A stretch of 64,000 nucleotides of DNA from Lyophyllum atratum (Eukaryota > Basidiomycota > Agaricomycetes > Agaricales > Lyophyllaceae), in NCBI GenBank assembly GCA_014905825.1, contig JACGCN010000003.1, positions 1,302,001-1,366,000 on the forward strand, in the 5' to 3' direction. The notes below the pieces were generated by a model. It saw only the letters and a program-made list of their open reading frames with translations. It had not been told where the DNA came from and did no database searches. Shown here in pieces: positions 11,610 through 21,059 of the stretch. Both the position numbers and the translations under genes were made by a program. Every line of letters starts with the position of its first letter. The stretch's first letter is position 1.

Positions 11610-12284
11610 GGATTTAGGTCTCTGATCTACGGTCGGAAGGGGTTGGATCGGACGGAGAAGGATGTGGCGGGTGCAGAGGAAATCGTCAGCATCGCTGGTA
11701 TCAAGAACGGCGGAGTCAACGTGACACTCGTCCACCCCGAAGGATGGAGCGAAGACGGGCCTTAACCCCTACCAGTGAGTTCTCCCTACCCCTCTCGCGC
11801 AACGGTTGGTCCCTAACAAACTACTCCTACTATAGTCAACACCCATCGACCCCCCTACGAATCACGATCTCCATATTCGTGCACGCCAACGAATCTCCCC
11901 TCGCCGGCCAAGAAGGCACCCAGCTAACCTTACAACTCATCCGGGAACGCATCTACAAAGAAGCCGAAACCAACGTCGCCCTCACGTCCTCCCCGGCCCC
12001 ACCTCCGAGTCCCTCGAGCTGCGCGGGCGCGGCGTTCTGCACCTCGGCGTCCTCCTCGAAACGCTCCGCCGCGAGGGCTTCCAGCTCGGCGTCGGGCGCC
12101 CAAGGCCGTCATGATCCCCGATCCGGACCCTGAGGTGAAAGGGAGGATGCTGGAGCCGATTGAGGAGTGCACGGTGCTGATGAAGGAGGAGTACGCGGGA
12201 TCGGTGGTGCAGACGCTGACGATGAGGAAGGGGGAGATGAACAGTTATGATGCGGATGAGATCGGGTGGGTGAAGGTCGTTACT
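11610..12284 (+). pseudogene. Truncated TypA/BipA translational GTPase pseudogene
   Basis: Translation in shifting frames gives the middle and C-terminal part of a TypA/BipA-family GTPase, a ribosome-associated factor (in fungi probably mitochondrial). Recognisable segments are GRKGLDRTEKDVAGAEEIVS, VHANESPLAGQEG, IRERIYKEAETNVALT, SLELRGRGVLHLGVLLETLR, REGFQLGVGRP and MKEEYAGSVVQTLTMRKGEM. The GTP-binding domain with its P-loop and the C-terminal end are absent. Damage: a TAA at 11763-11765 inside the reading frame, a one-base insertion near 11864, and one-base losses near 11984 and 12101. A plausible old intron remains at 11775-11835, so the copy came from genomic DNA rather than mRNA. Several independent lesions make sequencing error unlikely. 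I cannot see whether an intact gene exists elsewhere. Confidence 0.85.
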
Positions 12285-12385
12285 TACTGTATCTATGTAC
12301 TCGTGCAATTTACATTTACTCCGCAACCTGACGCCTTTATTATCCTGCGAGTTTCAGCTCGTCGCTGAGCGACACACAGAGCGCC

Positions 12386-12406
12386 CGCTCATCGAGTCGA
12401 TGAGCG
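12386..12406. repeat. Perfect 21-bp palindrome
   Basis: CGCTCATCGA and TCGATGAGCG are exact inverse complements around a single G at 12396. It lies about 100 bp beyond the last recognisable BipA codon. The half site cgatgagcg also occurs at 11411-11419, upstream of the pseudogene, so the two may mark the ends of the same inserted segment. Nothing else identifies it. Confidence 0.7.
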
Positions 12407-12500
12407 GCACGATGAGTGTATATTCAAGTCTTTCTTAAGAACCAGGTAAGATATTTATAAATGACTGTATTTTTAGAAACATCTTTCGTGTTTCTTTGCG

Positions 12501-12807
12501 TGTTTCTTCAGAAACACGATGACTATTTATAGGGAAACACAAAAAAGTACATATTAAGTAGTTCGTTCAGTGCATCTTCCGATGAATACAAAATATTTTT
12601 CAAGAAACACAAAGAAACCACATGAGGTGGTTTCTAAGTGTTTCTTAAGAAACATTCGTGATACACGCTTTGTGCTTTTCGAGGACCACTTAGAAAACAG
12701 GTTGCGTGTTTGTTAAGTGGTTATCAAAATATATTTAAATTGTTTCCAAATGTACACTAATCTAAGAGCTAAATCATTTTTCTTTGCCGGTGTTTCTCAA
12801 GAAACAC
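12501..12807. repeat. Cluster of GTGTTTCTTAAGAAACAC palindromes and a long hairpin
   Basis: Three 18-bp palindromes of one consensus lie at 12501-12518, 12638-12655 (one terminal mismatch) and 12790-12807. A decayed fourth lies near 12429-12444. The middle one overlaps a larger hairpin: arms 12602-12621 and 12627-12646 pair over 20 bp with two mismatches around a 5-nt loop. The surroundings are AT-rich, unlike the neighbouring genes. I know no named element with this repeat; it could be a foldback-type element remnant or a cluster of protein-binding sites. Confidence 0.8.
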
Positions 12808-13631
12808 GCGACGCTGCCAGCGGTGAATTCAACTCGTTGCTTTCACGTTCAAGTCGGGCCGTCATTTCCGGATTACGTATTCAGGTGCGCGGCGCGTCAA
12901 CGTGGAAGTCAACAGCCATACAACAAACCCCTTGGTTAAGGAAAAAGGCGGTAAATAATGAGGCTATGAAAGGGTGATAAGTGTTTGGAAGCCGAGTGCT
13001 CAGCGCTCATGTACCCGCTGTATTTGACTGGTAAGATGCAAAAGTGACAAAAAGTAAGTAACTACAGCGCCACAGTCGCTGGGAGCCGTTCATCGATAAT
13101 ATGGCTGTCCTCTGTGCAACCTACGATATATGATTAGCGGTTTGCGTTTTCCTGCAGCCTCATGTCACATTTGTGGCGCACATCCTCAGCCTCTGGATAG
13201 ATAAATGAAATGAAGAAGAGAGCGCACCGGGACATGTTCAACATTATGAAGACAAATCTCATGCTAGATGTACATTTCGCCATATGTACGAGTGCCAGGA
13301 AGTTCCGACGCCCTCCCATTCCCCTCCCTCTTTCACCTGACGCAAAGCCTAACGTCTTTCTTGTGTTTCGCCCATGGCCGCGGGTGATCGACGCGTGGTT
13401 GAGCCCTGGAACCCACACCCATGACGGCGCGACGTTGTGCCCTCGTTGTTCCACAGATCATAAATATATCCTCCAGTGGAGATCGGCAGTTTGGAAACAT
13501 GCAATTTCGGGGCCGAGCTATATCCGCGGTATATATGGCGGGCGACCTCCACAGTGGAAGACAACGTGTCCTCTTTTTGTATGCCCGTGTGAAAAACACC
13601 AGGGGCATGACGCCCTAGAGCGTGAGGCCCA
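12808..13631. other. Intergenic region, no gene supported
   Basis: About 820 bp after the palindrome field. A plus-strand frame of 150 codons (13210-13662) overlaps the end of the F-box gene but has no recognisable domain. No RNA gene or transposase is seen. Confidence 0.45.
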
Positions 13632-14585
13632 TCAGCTTATGGGGTACTCCGTTATGTTGTGAGAGTGCAGATCCCACAGTGTTCCTTCACCAATTTGGCG
13701 CCTGATGAGTTTCATCGGAGTGGGCCCTGGCTCGCGTTTGACCATGTACAGAACATCCAGGCGGTCTCGCAGTCCTCTGTACTTCACCACAGCTCTCAGT
13801 CGCCTGAGCGTGCTCAAATGAAGCTCGTCATCGCTGCAATATATGAAGAGCACCCGTTGGAAGTTCTGCCCAGCCTCCAACAGGCGCAGGAAGGCTGCGA
13901 TTTCTGTGCCGTCATCACTGTACTTCCACCGGGGCTCAATCAAGGCCAAGTGGGTAAGATGGGCGAGTTCACTAATGAAGTCGGTAAATGTGTCGTTGAT
14001 CAACGGCCCGTCAAGGACAAGGCGGCGGAGGGCCGCCCAACCAGACCAGATGGGATGCGGCGGAACGACTAGCATCGGCGAGTATCCCGAGCGCGTAAAT
14101 TCCTCGAGGTAGGTACAGCACTTGAGTGCGTCTCTGAGTAAATAAGACGTGTCTATCTCGTTGCCTGGGATGTCCAAAGCTAGGCGGCGTAGCTGGGGGC
14201 CGAGGCTGTAGAGTAGGTCGGCAATGAGCGGGTATATGTCACTGTCTGGGAATGGTTTATGAGTCAGGCTCCGGCTTCTGAGCCAGAGAAACCTAGAATA
14301 GCCGCGAAGGGAGGACGGAGTGGCAAGAAAAGCACGGAGTTCGTGGTGGGAAGAGATGACAATCGAGGAGTATAGATGTGGCGTGGCTATGTCGAATAGA
14401 ACGTGGTTCACGAGAGAAAGTTGGCAGAGGGCGCGGGTCGCGTCTCTCTTGTGTCCATACTGAAGCGGGTACTCGGGGGCGGACAGTTTCTGCACGATCT
14501 CTTGGATCAGCTCGAGAGGGAGGTAGATCATGAGCGAGAGTGAACAACCGCGCTGCCCGGAGTCGGACCGACGTGTTTCCGTCAC
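13632..14585 (-). CDS. F-box protein, probable ubiquitin-ligase substrate adaptor
   Basis: A single uninterrupted frame of 317 codons, unusual here because most neighbours have introns. After a short leader (residues 1-20) comes an F-box: LPLELIQEIVQKL, then LCQLSLVNHVLFDIATPHLY, the usual hydrophobic and W/Y-ended pattern that binds Skp1 in SCF ubiquitin ligases. The rest (residues ~70-300) has leucine-rich spacing like the degenerate LRR domains of basidiomycete F-box families (LRRLALDI, LTHLALIE, LRRLVLDG). A second possible start is the methionine at residue 19, just before the F-box. It is divergent from the copper ATPase at 14830 with 244 bp between them. The target cannot be inferred. 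Confidence 0.75.
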   Translation of the reverse strand: MTETRRSDSGQRGCSLSLMIYLPLELIQEIVQKLSAPEYPLQYGHKRDATRALCQLSLVNHVLFDIATPHLYSSIVISSHHELRAFLATPSSLRGYSRFLWLRSRSLTHKPFPDSDIYPLIADLLYSLGPQLRRLALDIPGNEIDTSYLLRDALKCCTYLEEFTRSGYSPMLVVPPHPIWSGWAALRRLVLDGPLINDTFTDFISELAHLTHLALIEPRWKYSDDGTEIAAFLRLLEAGQNFQRVLFIYCSDDELHLSTLRRLRAVVKYRGLRDRLDVLYMVKREPGPTPMKLIRRQIGEGTLWDLHSHNITEYPIS

Positions 14586-14829
14586 GTGTACGCTTAGTCA
14601 TGGACAATTCACCGAGTGACCATTGTCTTCGGTGGACTGCCAGTGCTCTGCACCTTGCTCTGAGTAAACCTCGCCATTTCCTCGCGCAGGCGCTCTTTCT
14701 TCTTGGTAGCTCCATCTGATATCCATCTTACTGGACTGGCTGCATTTGTTTACTCTCATTACTAACTCTATCATTTTTCCCATCTAACAGCGTTCTTCTC
14801 ACACGTCAACTTCCCTGTTACCCATCACC

Positions 14830-17800
14830 ATGTCTCGGCTCCTCAATAATCTCTGGGCTGGTTCCCCTCTCGCTGCCTCTTTCTCCCAGCCTGAAGCTTC
14901 TACTGAACCATTGCTCATGGACTCCCTCCTCACCAAAGATGGCCCCCTCGATGAGCGTCTGTCCGAGAAATGTGAGCTACGGATCGAAGGAATGACCTGT
15001 GGATCATGTGTGGAGGTCCGTGGTACTGATTCCAGCTATTTGCGCCTGGTGCTGACCATGTTATAGGCCATTGAGGGAATGTTACGAGAACAGAAGGGCA
15101 TTCACTCGATCAAAGTGGCTCTGCTCGCAGAGCGCGGGATCATTGAGTACGACCCGGCCCACTGGACGATTGATAAACTGGTCAACGTATGTATCGCATT
15201 CATTTCGTCTCATCTGGATTAACGTCCGTCCACGACACAGGAAATATCTGACATTGGGTTTGATGCGTCTTTCATCCCACCGGTCCGCGCTGACACCGTC
15301 ACTCTTCGAATATATGGCATGACTTGTTCTTCATGCACATCCACCATTGAATCTGGTCTATCAACTGTCCCAGGAATCAATTCCGTCGCCATCTCCCTCG
15401 CGACTGAAACATGCACAATCGACTTCGACCGCGCTCTCGTCGGTCCTCGCGAGATGGTCGAGAGGATAGAAGATATGGGCTTCGATGCCATGCTGTCCGA
15501 TCAACAGGATGCCACACAGCTGCAATCCCTTACACGCACCAAGGAGGTCCTAGAATGGCGGAAACGTTTCTCATGGAGTATCTCCTTCGCCCTGCCCGTC
15601 TTCTTCATTTCTATGATTGGCCCACGAATCCCATACATCAAAGCGGCGATTGCTCTCCGTATTTTCAACGCCATCTACCTCGGTGACGTCCTTCAATTAC
15701 TAATCACCACACCTGCGCAGTTCTGGGTCGGTTCGAAGTTTTATCGCAGTGCTTACAAGTCACTCCGGCATGGGACCGCAACGATGGACGTGCTTGTCAT
15801 GCTTGGAACATCAGCGGCCTTCTTTTACTCACTCTGCACCTTGGTGACCGCTATGTTCAACACCAACCCAAATTTCCGTCCCTTCCTCTTTTTCGAAACT
15901 AGTACAATGTTGATTATGTTCGTCTCCCTCGGCCGGTACCTGGAGAACAAAGCCAAAGGCAAAACTAGTGCCGCCCTCACGGATCTCATGTCCCTAGCTC
16001 CATCAATGGCGATAATCTACACCGACGCCCCAGCCTGCACACAGGAAAAGAAAATCGCTACAGAACTCGTCGAAGTCGGTGACATAGTCAAGCTCGTGCC
16101 GGGAGATAAAGTACCCGCTGATGGAACGGTCATCAAAGGCTCTTCCAGCGTTGATGAGAGCGCCATCACCGGCGAAGCCGTACCCGTGCTGAAACAGATT
16201 GGAGACACCGTGATTGGCGGAACAGTCAATGGTCTAGGCACATTCGACATGGTGGTCACGCGGGCCGGGAAGGACACTGCACTTTCACAAATCGTACGGC
16301 TCGTCGAGGAGGCGCAGACTTCCAAAGCACCCATTCAGGCATTCGCCGACCGTGTCGCTGGCTACTTCGTGCCGACGGTCGTCTCGCTCGCCGCGATCAC
16401 CTTCATAGGCTGGATTATTTTATCGAGCCTCCTGAGCGAGGAGAGCCTGCCAAAGATGTTCCACAGACATGGGGCAAGCAAGCTCGCGGTGTGCCTGCAG
16501 ATGTGTATCAGTGTCGTCGTCGTGGCATGTCCATGCGCCCTCGGACTAGCCACACCGACTGCGATCATGGTCGGGACTGGGATTGGCGCCAAGAATGGGA
16601 TCCTTATCAAGGGTGGCCGTGCTCTAGAGGCCAGCAAATCAATCAAGCGGGTTGTCTTAGACAAGACAGGCACCGTGACGGTTGGTAAACTCACTGTTGT
16701 TGGAATGCATTGGGTGGCGAGTGGTGGAGACGGTCACCATGCGGTCAGCAACGAGGAGCTGTACGCCGGCGATGCCGGCCTTGAAGGCGTCTGCGCAGAT
16801 GGTACGACCGGCCGCAAGGAGGTGTTGGCGATGGTCAGTGCGATCGAAGCCAAATCAGAGCATCCCCTCGCCAAAGCTGTTGCCGTTTATGGTAAGGATC
16901 TACTGGGTAGCGAAAGCCCGGCGGCGACCGTGGAGACCTTTGAGAGTGTTACAGGCGCAGGCGTCAAGGCAATCGTAACCTGTGCCGCACGCAAGTACAC
17001 CATGCTTGTGGGCAACGCACGGTTCGTAACGCAATCAGAGGACGCGTACATCCCCAGCTCCCTCTCGACCTACGAGACCCAGGAGACAAAGCTCGGACGG
17101 ACAATCATCTTCGTCTCTGTCCTGCCAAAGCCCAATTCCGCGCTTCCGCTTCCCGTCCTGGCTGTATCTCTGGCTGATGCACCGAAGCCTTCCAGTCGGT
17201 ATGCCATCAAGGCGCTGCATGCTATGGGCATCGAAGTGAACATGATGACTGGAGATGGAAAGGCAACGGCGCTTGCGATTGCGAAGCAGGTGGGGATTAG
17301 GCCAGAGGGCGTGTGGGCGGCGATGACCCCTGGCGGAAAGGCAAAGATGGTGACAGAGTTGATCGAGAAGCATGGAGGTGGCGTTGCAATGGTTTGTCTC
17401 CTCGTTCCACATAGACAATCTTGTACTGATGCCTTTCTACCAGGTCGGAGATGGGATAAACGATTCCCCTGCTCTTGTCGCAGCGACCGTCGGTATCGCT
17501 CTGTCATCCGGGACCTCCGTTGCAATAGAAGCCGCCGACATCGTACTTATGCGCTCCGATCTGCTTGACGTTGTCGCAGCCCTGCATCTATCGACAAAGA
17601 TTTTCTCCGTGATCAAGCGCAACCTGATCTGGGCCTGCGTCTACAATATCCTCGGGATTCCTCTGGCCATGGGCTTCTTCCTGCCATTCGGTTTATACAT
17701 GCATCCTATGCTCGCAGGCGCGGCGATGGCGTTCTCTAGCGTGAGCGTTGTGACGAGCTCGTTGACATTGAAGTGGTGGCAGCGGCCACAGGGCAGTATC

Positions 17801-17980
17801 ATGCCCGGCGAGGATGTTGTCACTGCTGGTAGTGGTGTGGGATGGACGGGCATGTTCATGGACAGCGCGGGCACCGTTCTGGATAGTGTCAGGGGGATCA
17901 TCAGTAGCAGGCCCAGGGACGAGGGGTATAGCCAGCTACCATTGGAGATGAATAGTTCTATTGGATCAGGTCGTGTTTGA
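14830..17980 (+). CDS. CCC2: Copper-transporting P1B-type ATPase (CCC2-like)
   Basis: Four exons (14830-15015, 15067-15186, 15241-17391, 17444-17980) encode 997 residues, the usual length for Ccc2/ATP7-type pumps. Two N-terminal metal-binding domains carry GMTCGSC (~54-60) and GMTCSSC (~128-134). Membrane helices follow. TGEA is at ~412, the ion-binding CPC at ~532-534, the phosphorylated aspartate in DKTGT at ~576, the SEHPL histidine motif at ~641 and the hinge GDGINDSP at ~821. All catalytic motifs are intact. The family moves Cu(I) from the Atx1 chaperone into the late Golgi for loading multicopper oxidases such as Fet3 and laccases. The first intron falls directly after the first metal-binding motif. 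Confidence 0.96.
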
Positions 17981-18331
17981 GGAGTGGTCGTATATTTATC
18001 TGGGCTATCTATTCGTATCTGTTATTCATTTGTTTTGTTGTAGTAGTCGTAATCGGGTAGAGGAAGTTTGTGGAGGTTGGAGATAAAATCGTTATCAAGC
18101 CTTCCGCTGAGAATCGGCTCATGTAGGTCTAGCTAGTTTTGAGATACCGGAGAACAACCTGGAGGCGCGCTCGCCATATCTGGTAACGCGCCATCAGAGC
18201 CCACCTGCCGCTTGCGTGCCTGGCTACGGTTTTTGGTAGGGTGTTGTAATCAGCTGCGAAATAAGCGAGCTTGGACTGAATTCGAACCAAGCGCGTCGCG
18301 ACAAGTTAGAGGGCGAATCGAAAGTCATCCT
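17981..18331. other. Intergenic region between same-strand genes
   Basis: About 350 bp holding the 3' UTR of the copper ATPase and the upstream region of the next gene. An in-frame extension upstream of 18332 (from 18212) has no convincing start and is left out. Nothing else is seen. Confidence 0.4.
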
Positions 18332-19356
18332 ATGGCGAACCTTGGCAGCGTCTTCCTCGGTGACTTCCAACGCCATCGAATTCTCTCGTCCACCCCGCCG
18401 TCTTCACCGCCCCCCGGGTCTCCACCGCCATCGTCGATATCTTCTGTCTTCCCCGCCCTCCATCCACCCCCCGATCCCACTACTACAAAGCTGGAGATGA
18501 TTCAGCCGACACCCACCACCATCGACCCTGCCCTCGCCCTCGACCTACGCCTCCGCTGGCTCGAAGCCATCCTCCTCGGCGTAAAGCAGGACGCGCGGGA
18601 CCGGAAAGGCAAGGAACGCGAGAAACCACACGAGCTGAGCGACGGCGAGACGCTCTGCCGAATCGCGGAGGACCTCCAGCGGCGCCTCGACGCCGTCATC
18701 GAGGGTAACGACGGACTCAAGCGCTTCGTCGCCCACTGTGCGTACCAACACCATTATTATTATCATCCGTTGCGTACACTGCTAACATTTCGTACTATGC
18801 AGACGACCAGCACGCGCACCTCCTCACTCCCGCTTTTGCGCTCTCGGGGTCCCTCCCTGAGCCGCCTTCGTATGGGACGATGTCGCCTGAGCAGCTCGAA
18901 GCGTTCCTCACGGAGATGGAGCCCGACATCCGCGCAGCGGATCGCGACATGCGGGAGATCGAGCTTCTGGAGCAGAAGGGCGTGACGGGTGCGGGGAAGC
19001 TTGCCAGTGCGTATTCGATATATAGTAATATTTGAGTACTGTTTTGAGCGTGTTTTTGATTCTTATAGCATACGAGGCATTGCAACCGCGTTTGGTGAAT
19101 TTACTGAAGGCCCACCAGGCAGATATTGAACTGGCCGCGTCCTTGGAGAAAAGGACAGCAGCCCTTATGGAGCGGCACGCGACTCAAGTGTGTATCAGAT
19201 TTATTGTTTCTTTTCCGCCAGGATATTAAAAGGCACCAGGTCGATGCTCTGTCTGAATTGTTTGTAGCCTGGGACGATACCATCACTGTTGCGGAGGATA
19301 AGACTACTAAGCTGGAACGGGAACGCGAGGAACGTCGACGCTTGGGCCTCGAGTGA
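18332..19356 (+). CDS. Coiled-coil protein, tentatively dynactin p24 (DCTN3/RO-10)-like
   Basis: Exons 18332-18737, 18803-19006, 19069-19187 and 19240-19356 give 281 residues. The start chosen is MANLGSVFLG. After a Ser/Pro-rich N-terminus (SSTPPSSPPPGSPPP), residues ~60-281 are helical: LRLRWLEAILLGV, LCRIAEDLQRRLDAV, YEALQPRLVNLLKAHQ and LSELFVAWDDTITVAEDK. Size, all-helical character and the N-terminal 'LRWLEAxLLG' pattern resemble the small dynactin shoulder subunit p24 (RO-10 in Neurospora), which helps anchor dynactin to dynein. That assignment is tentative; a profile search against DCTN3 would settle it. The third intron must use the second of two AG sites (19237-19239) to keep the frame. 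Confidence 0.7.
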
Positions 19357-19496
19357 TCGAGAAAGCCTGACCTTGCTGAAGCCCGCAGGATATCGTTTAT
19401 ACCTCGTCTGATGTAGCTTTAGATCCAAAACCCCAATCACTCACAATACCCGAACGTCATTAGCCTTTAGTGGAATAATTAGTTGTATAGTAAACA

Positions 19497-20653
19497 TTAT
19501 TGCCTCCGCGACCCCAGTACCGAGCTCTTGCCTGAACTCGAGTAAGTAATCTCCGACATGACCAGCTCCGGAGCGGTATACGCATTCTCCTGGCCCTCGC
19601 TGCTAAACACCGTGCCCACGCCCAACGGAAATGTCGACGTCGGAAGCTGGATCAGATGGTTTGGCGTCCGTGTAAGGTAAACGCGGTGCAGCGCGTCCTC
19701 TGCCGCACGGAACTCTGCCATCTTCAACGAGCTGCCGAACCCTTCTCCAAGCTGGTCGGCCCCCGAGTAGATGCCCACCACGAATACGGGCGAGTTGGAG
19801 AACCGACCCGTTTCCTTCAGTAATCTGCAAGTCATATGAAGGTGAGACGAAGGCCGGGGCAGAGGTTGTTGGGTTGACTGCTTACCTAGATTTTGGCCGC
19901 TGGCGCTCGAACTTGGTCACCATTTCCAGGAGAGCCTTTTTGGGGTCCCGGAATTTGATCATGCCGCGAAGGTCAATTTCGCGGGAGAGGAAGTAGGAGT
20001 GGATAAATTGGCGAGCGGATGGGAGGGAACGTTTTTGGTAAATGAGGGCGGTTATTGAGCGTGGTATGGAGGCTAGGGCGTCAGAGTGGTTCACTTCTGA
20101 CTGTGGGCGTGGTGCATATAAGAATAAGAAAGCTAGGTGAATGTAGGACACGTACGGAGCGATGCCATCGTAGAAGCGGGGATGCACCCATTTCCTGTGC
20201 TACGCCTGCACATGTCATGGTGCCTACGTGCGCGGTAACGGCAGCCTTGAAGACCCGTGTAGGGAGGTAAGGGTATGCGGCCTGCACAAACTCTGCGGCA
20301 AAGAGGCCCATGAGGGAGTTGCCTAGCGGCGCCAGGTGTGCGTTCGTTTCGGCTACGGGGTCGTGTGGCGAAAACTGGCGTTGGAGGGTGGGGAACGACG
20401 AGTGCGTGCATGCCTGCAACACGAGTTCTGGGGTAGATAGCACGGAAGCGAGCCCTATTCTATGTGCAAAGGCTGAGAGGGCCGAGGGTGGTGCCGGCTG
20501 GAGTGACGCCCATGTTTCTGGCGAAAAAGGTAGTTTTGGGACCTCGCGGTGCTTGAAGAGGGCGTCTTTGGGGGGGAATTTGGGGAGATGGGCAGTGGAG
20601 ACGGAGGCGATTTTGGCTGCGGTGGATATCAGCCGTTTCTGGACATGTCCCAT
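19497..20653 (-). CDS. MRPL3: Mitochondrial large-subunit ribosomal protein mL44 (MRPL3), RNase III-like
   Basis: Three exons on the minus strand (20653-20156, 20100-19886, 19824-19497) encode 346 residues. The N-terminus is basic and lacks acids at first (MGHVQKRLISTAAKIAS), as expected for a mitochondrial presequence. The RNase III-like fold follows: FAHRIGLASVLSTPELVLQA, THSSF, LGNSLMGLFAAEFV and YPYLPTRVFKAAV. The C-terminal exon has the double-stranded-RNA-binding-like end (FVVGIYSGADQLGEGFGSSL, KMAEFRAAEDALHRVYL). The family has lost RNase III catalytic acids and acts structurally in the 54S subunit; here LGNSLMGLF takes the place of the catalytic ERLEFLGD-type motif. It is divergent from the RhoGAP gene at 21060. 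Confidence 0.9.
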
Positions 20654-21059
20654 CGTCGTCGACTACAGCGCACTCTAACAGCAGCAACTTGTTAATATTT
20701 TTTTGCCGCTCGGCAATACCCGGTCTTCGCGCTCACTTCGCGTTACTGCCCGTGGTTCCTCTTGCTCGAGCTAGCGTACATGCTACGCGCGTCCAACGCG
20801 TTTAAATACTCTGTTTCGTAGCTACATATGTATACTGCGCCAGGTCGCTGCAGCAATTACCGCACACGACGTGGATGCGGACTTTGCAGACCGTGAGATC
20901 ATTGACCTAAAGCAAGTGCCACGTGCGGGATTGGGACTAACAACACGACACGACTTGACCGTGAAGCCCACCAACCGGTCAGGGACGCAGCCCGCACAAG
21001 TCTTCTCTTATACCCACCACCGCCTGCCACCCCTCTCACCTTTCCTCCTTACGACCACG
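20654..21059. promoter_or_regulatory. Divergent promoter region, mL44 / RhoGAP gene
   Basis: 406 bp between two start codons pointing away from each other. Just before 21060 it is pyrimidine-rich (20995-21055), a common fungal core-promoter and leader feature. No further motif can be assigned with confidence. Confidence 0.45.

Noticed and set aside
13210..13662. Plus-strand frame of 150 codons
   Set aside because: No domain, no splice context, and it overlaps the end of the F-box gene in antisense.
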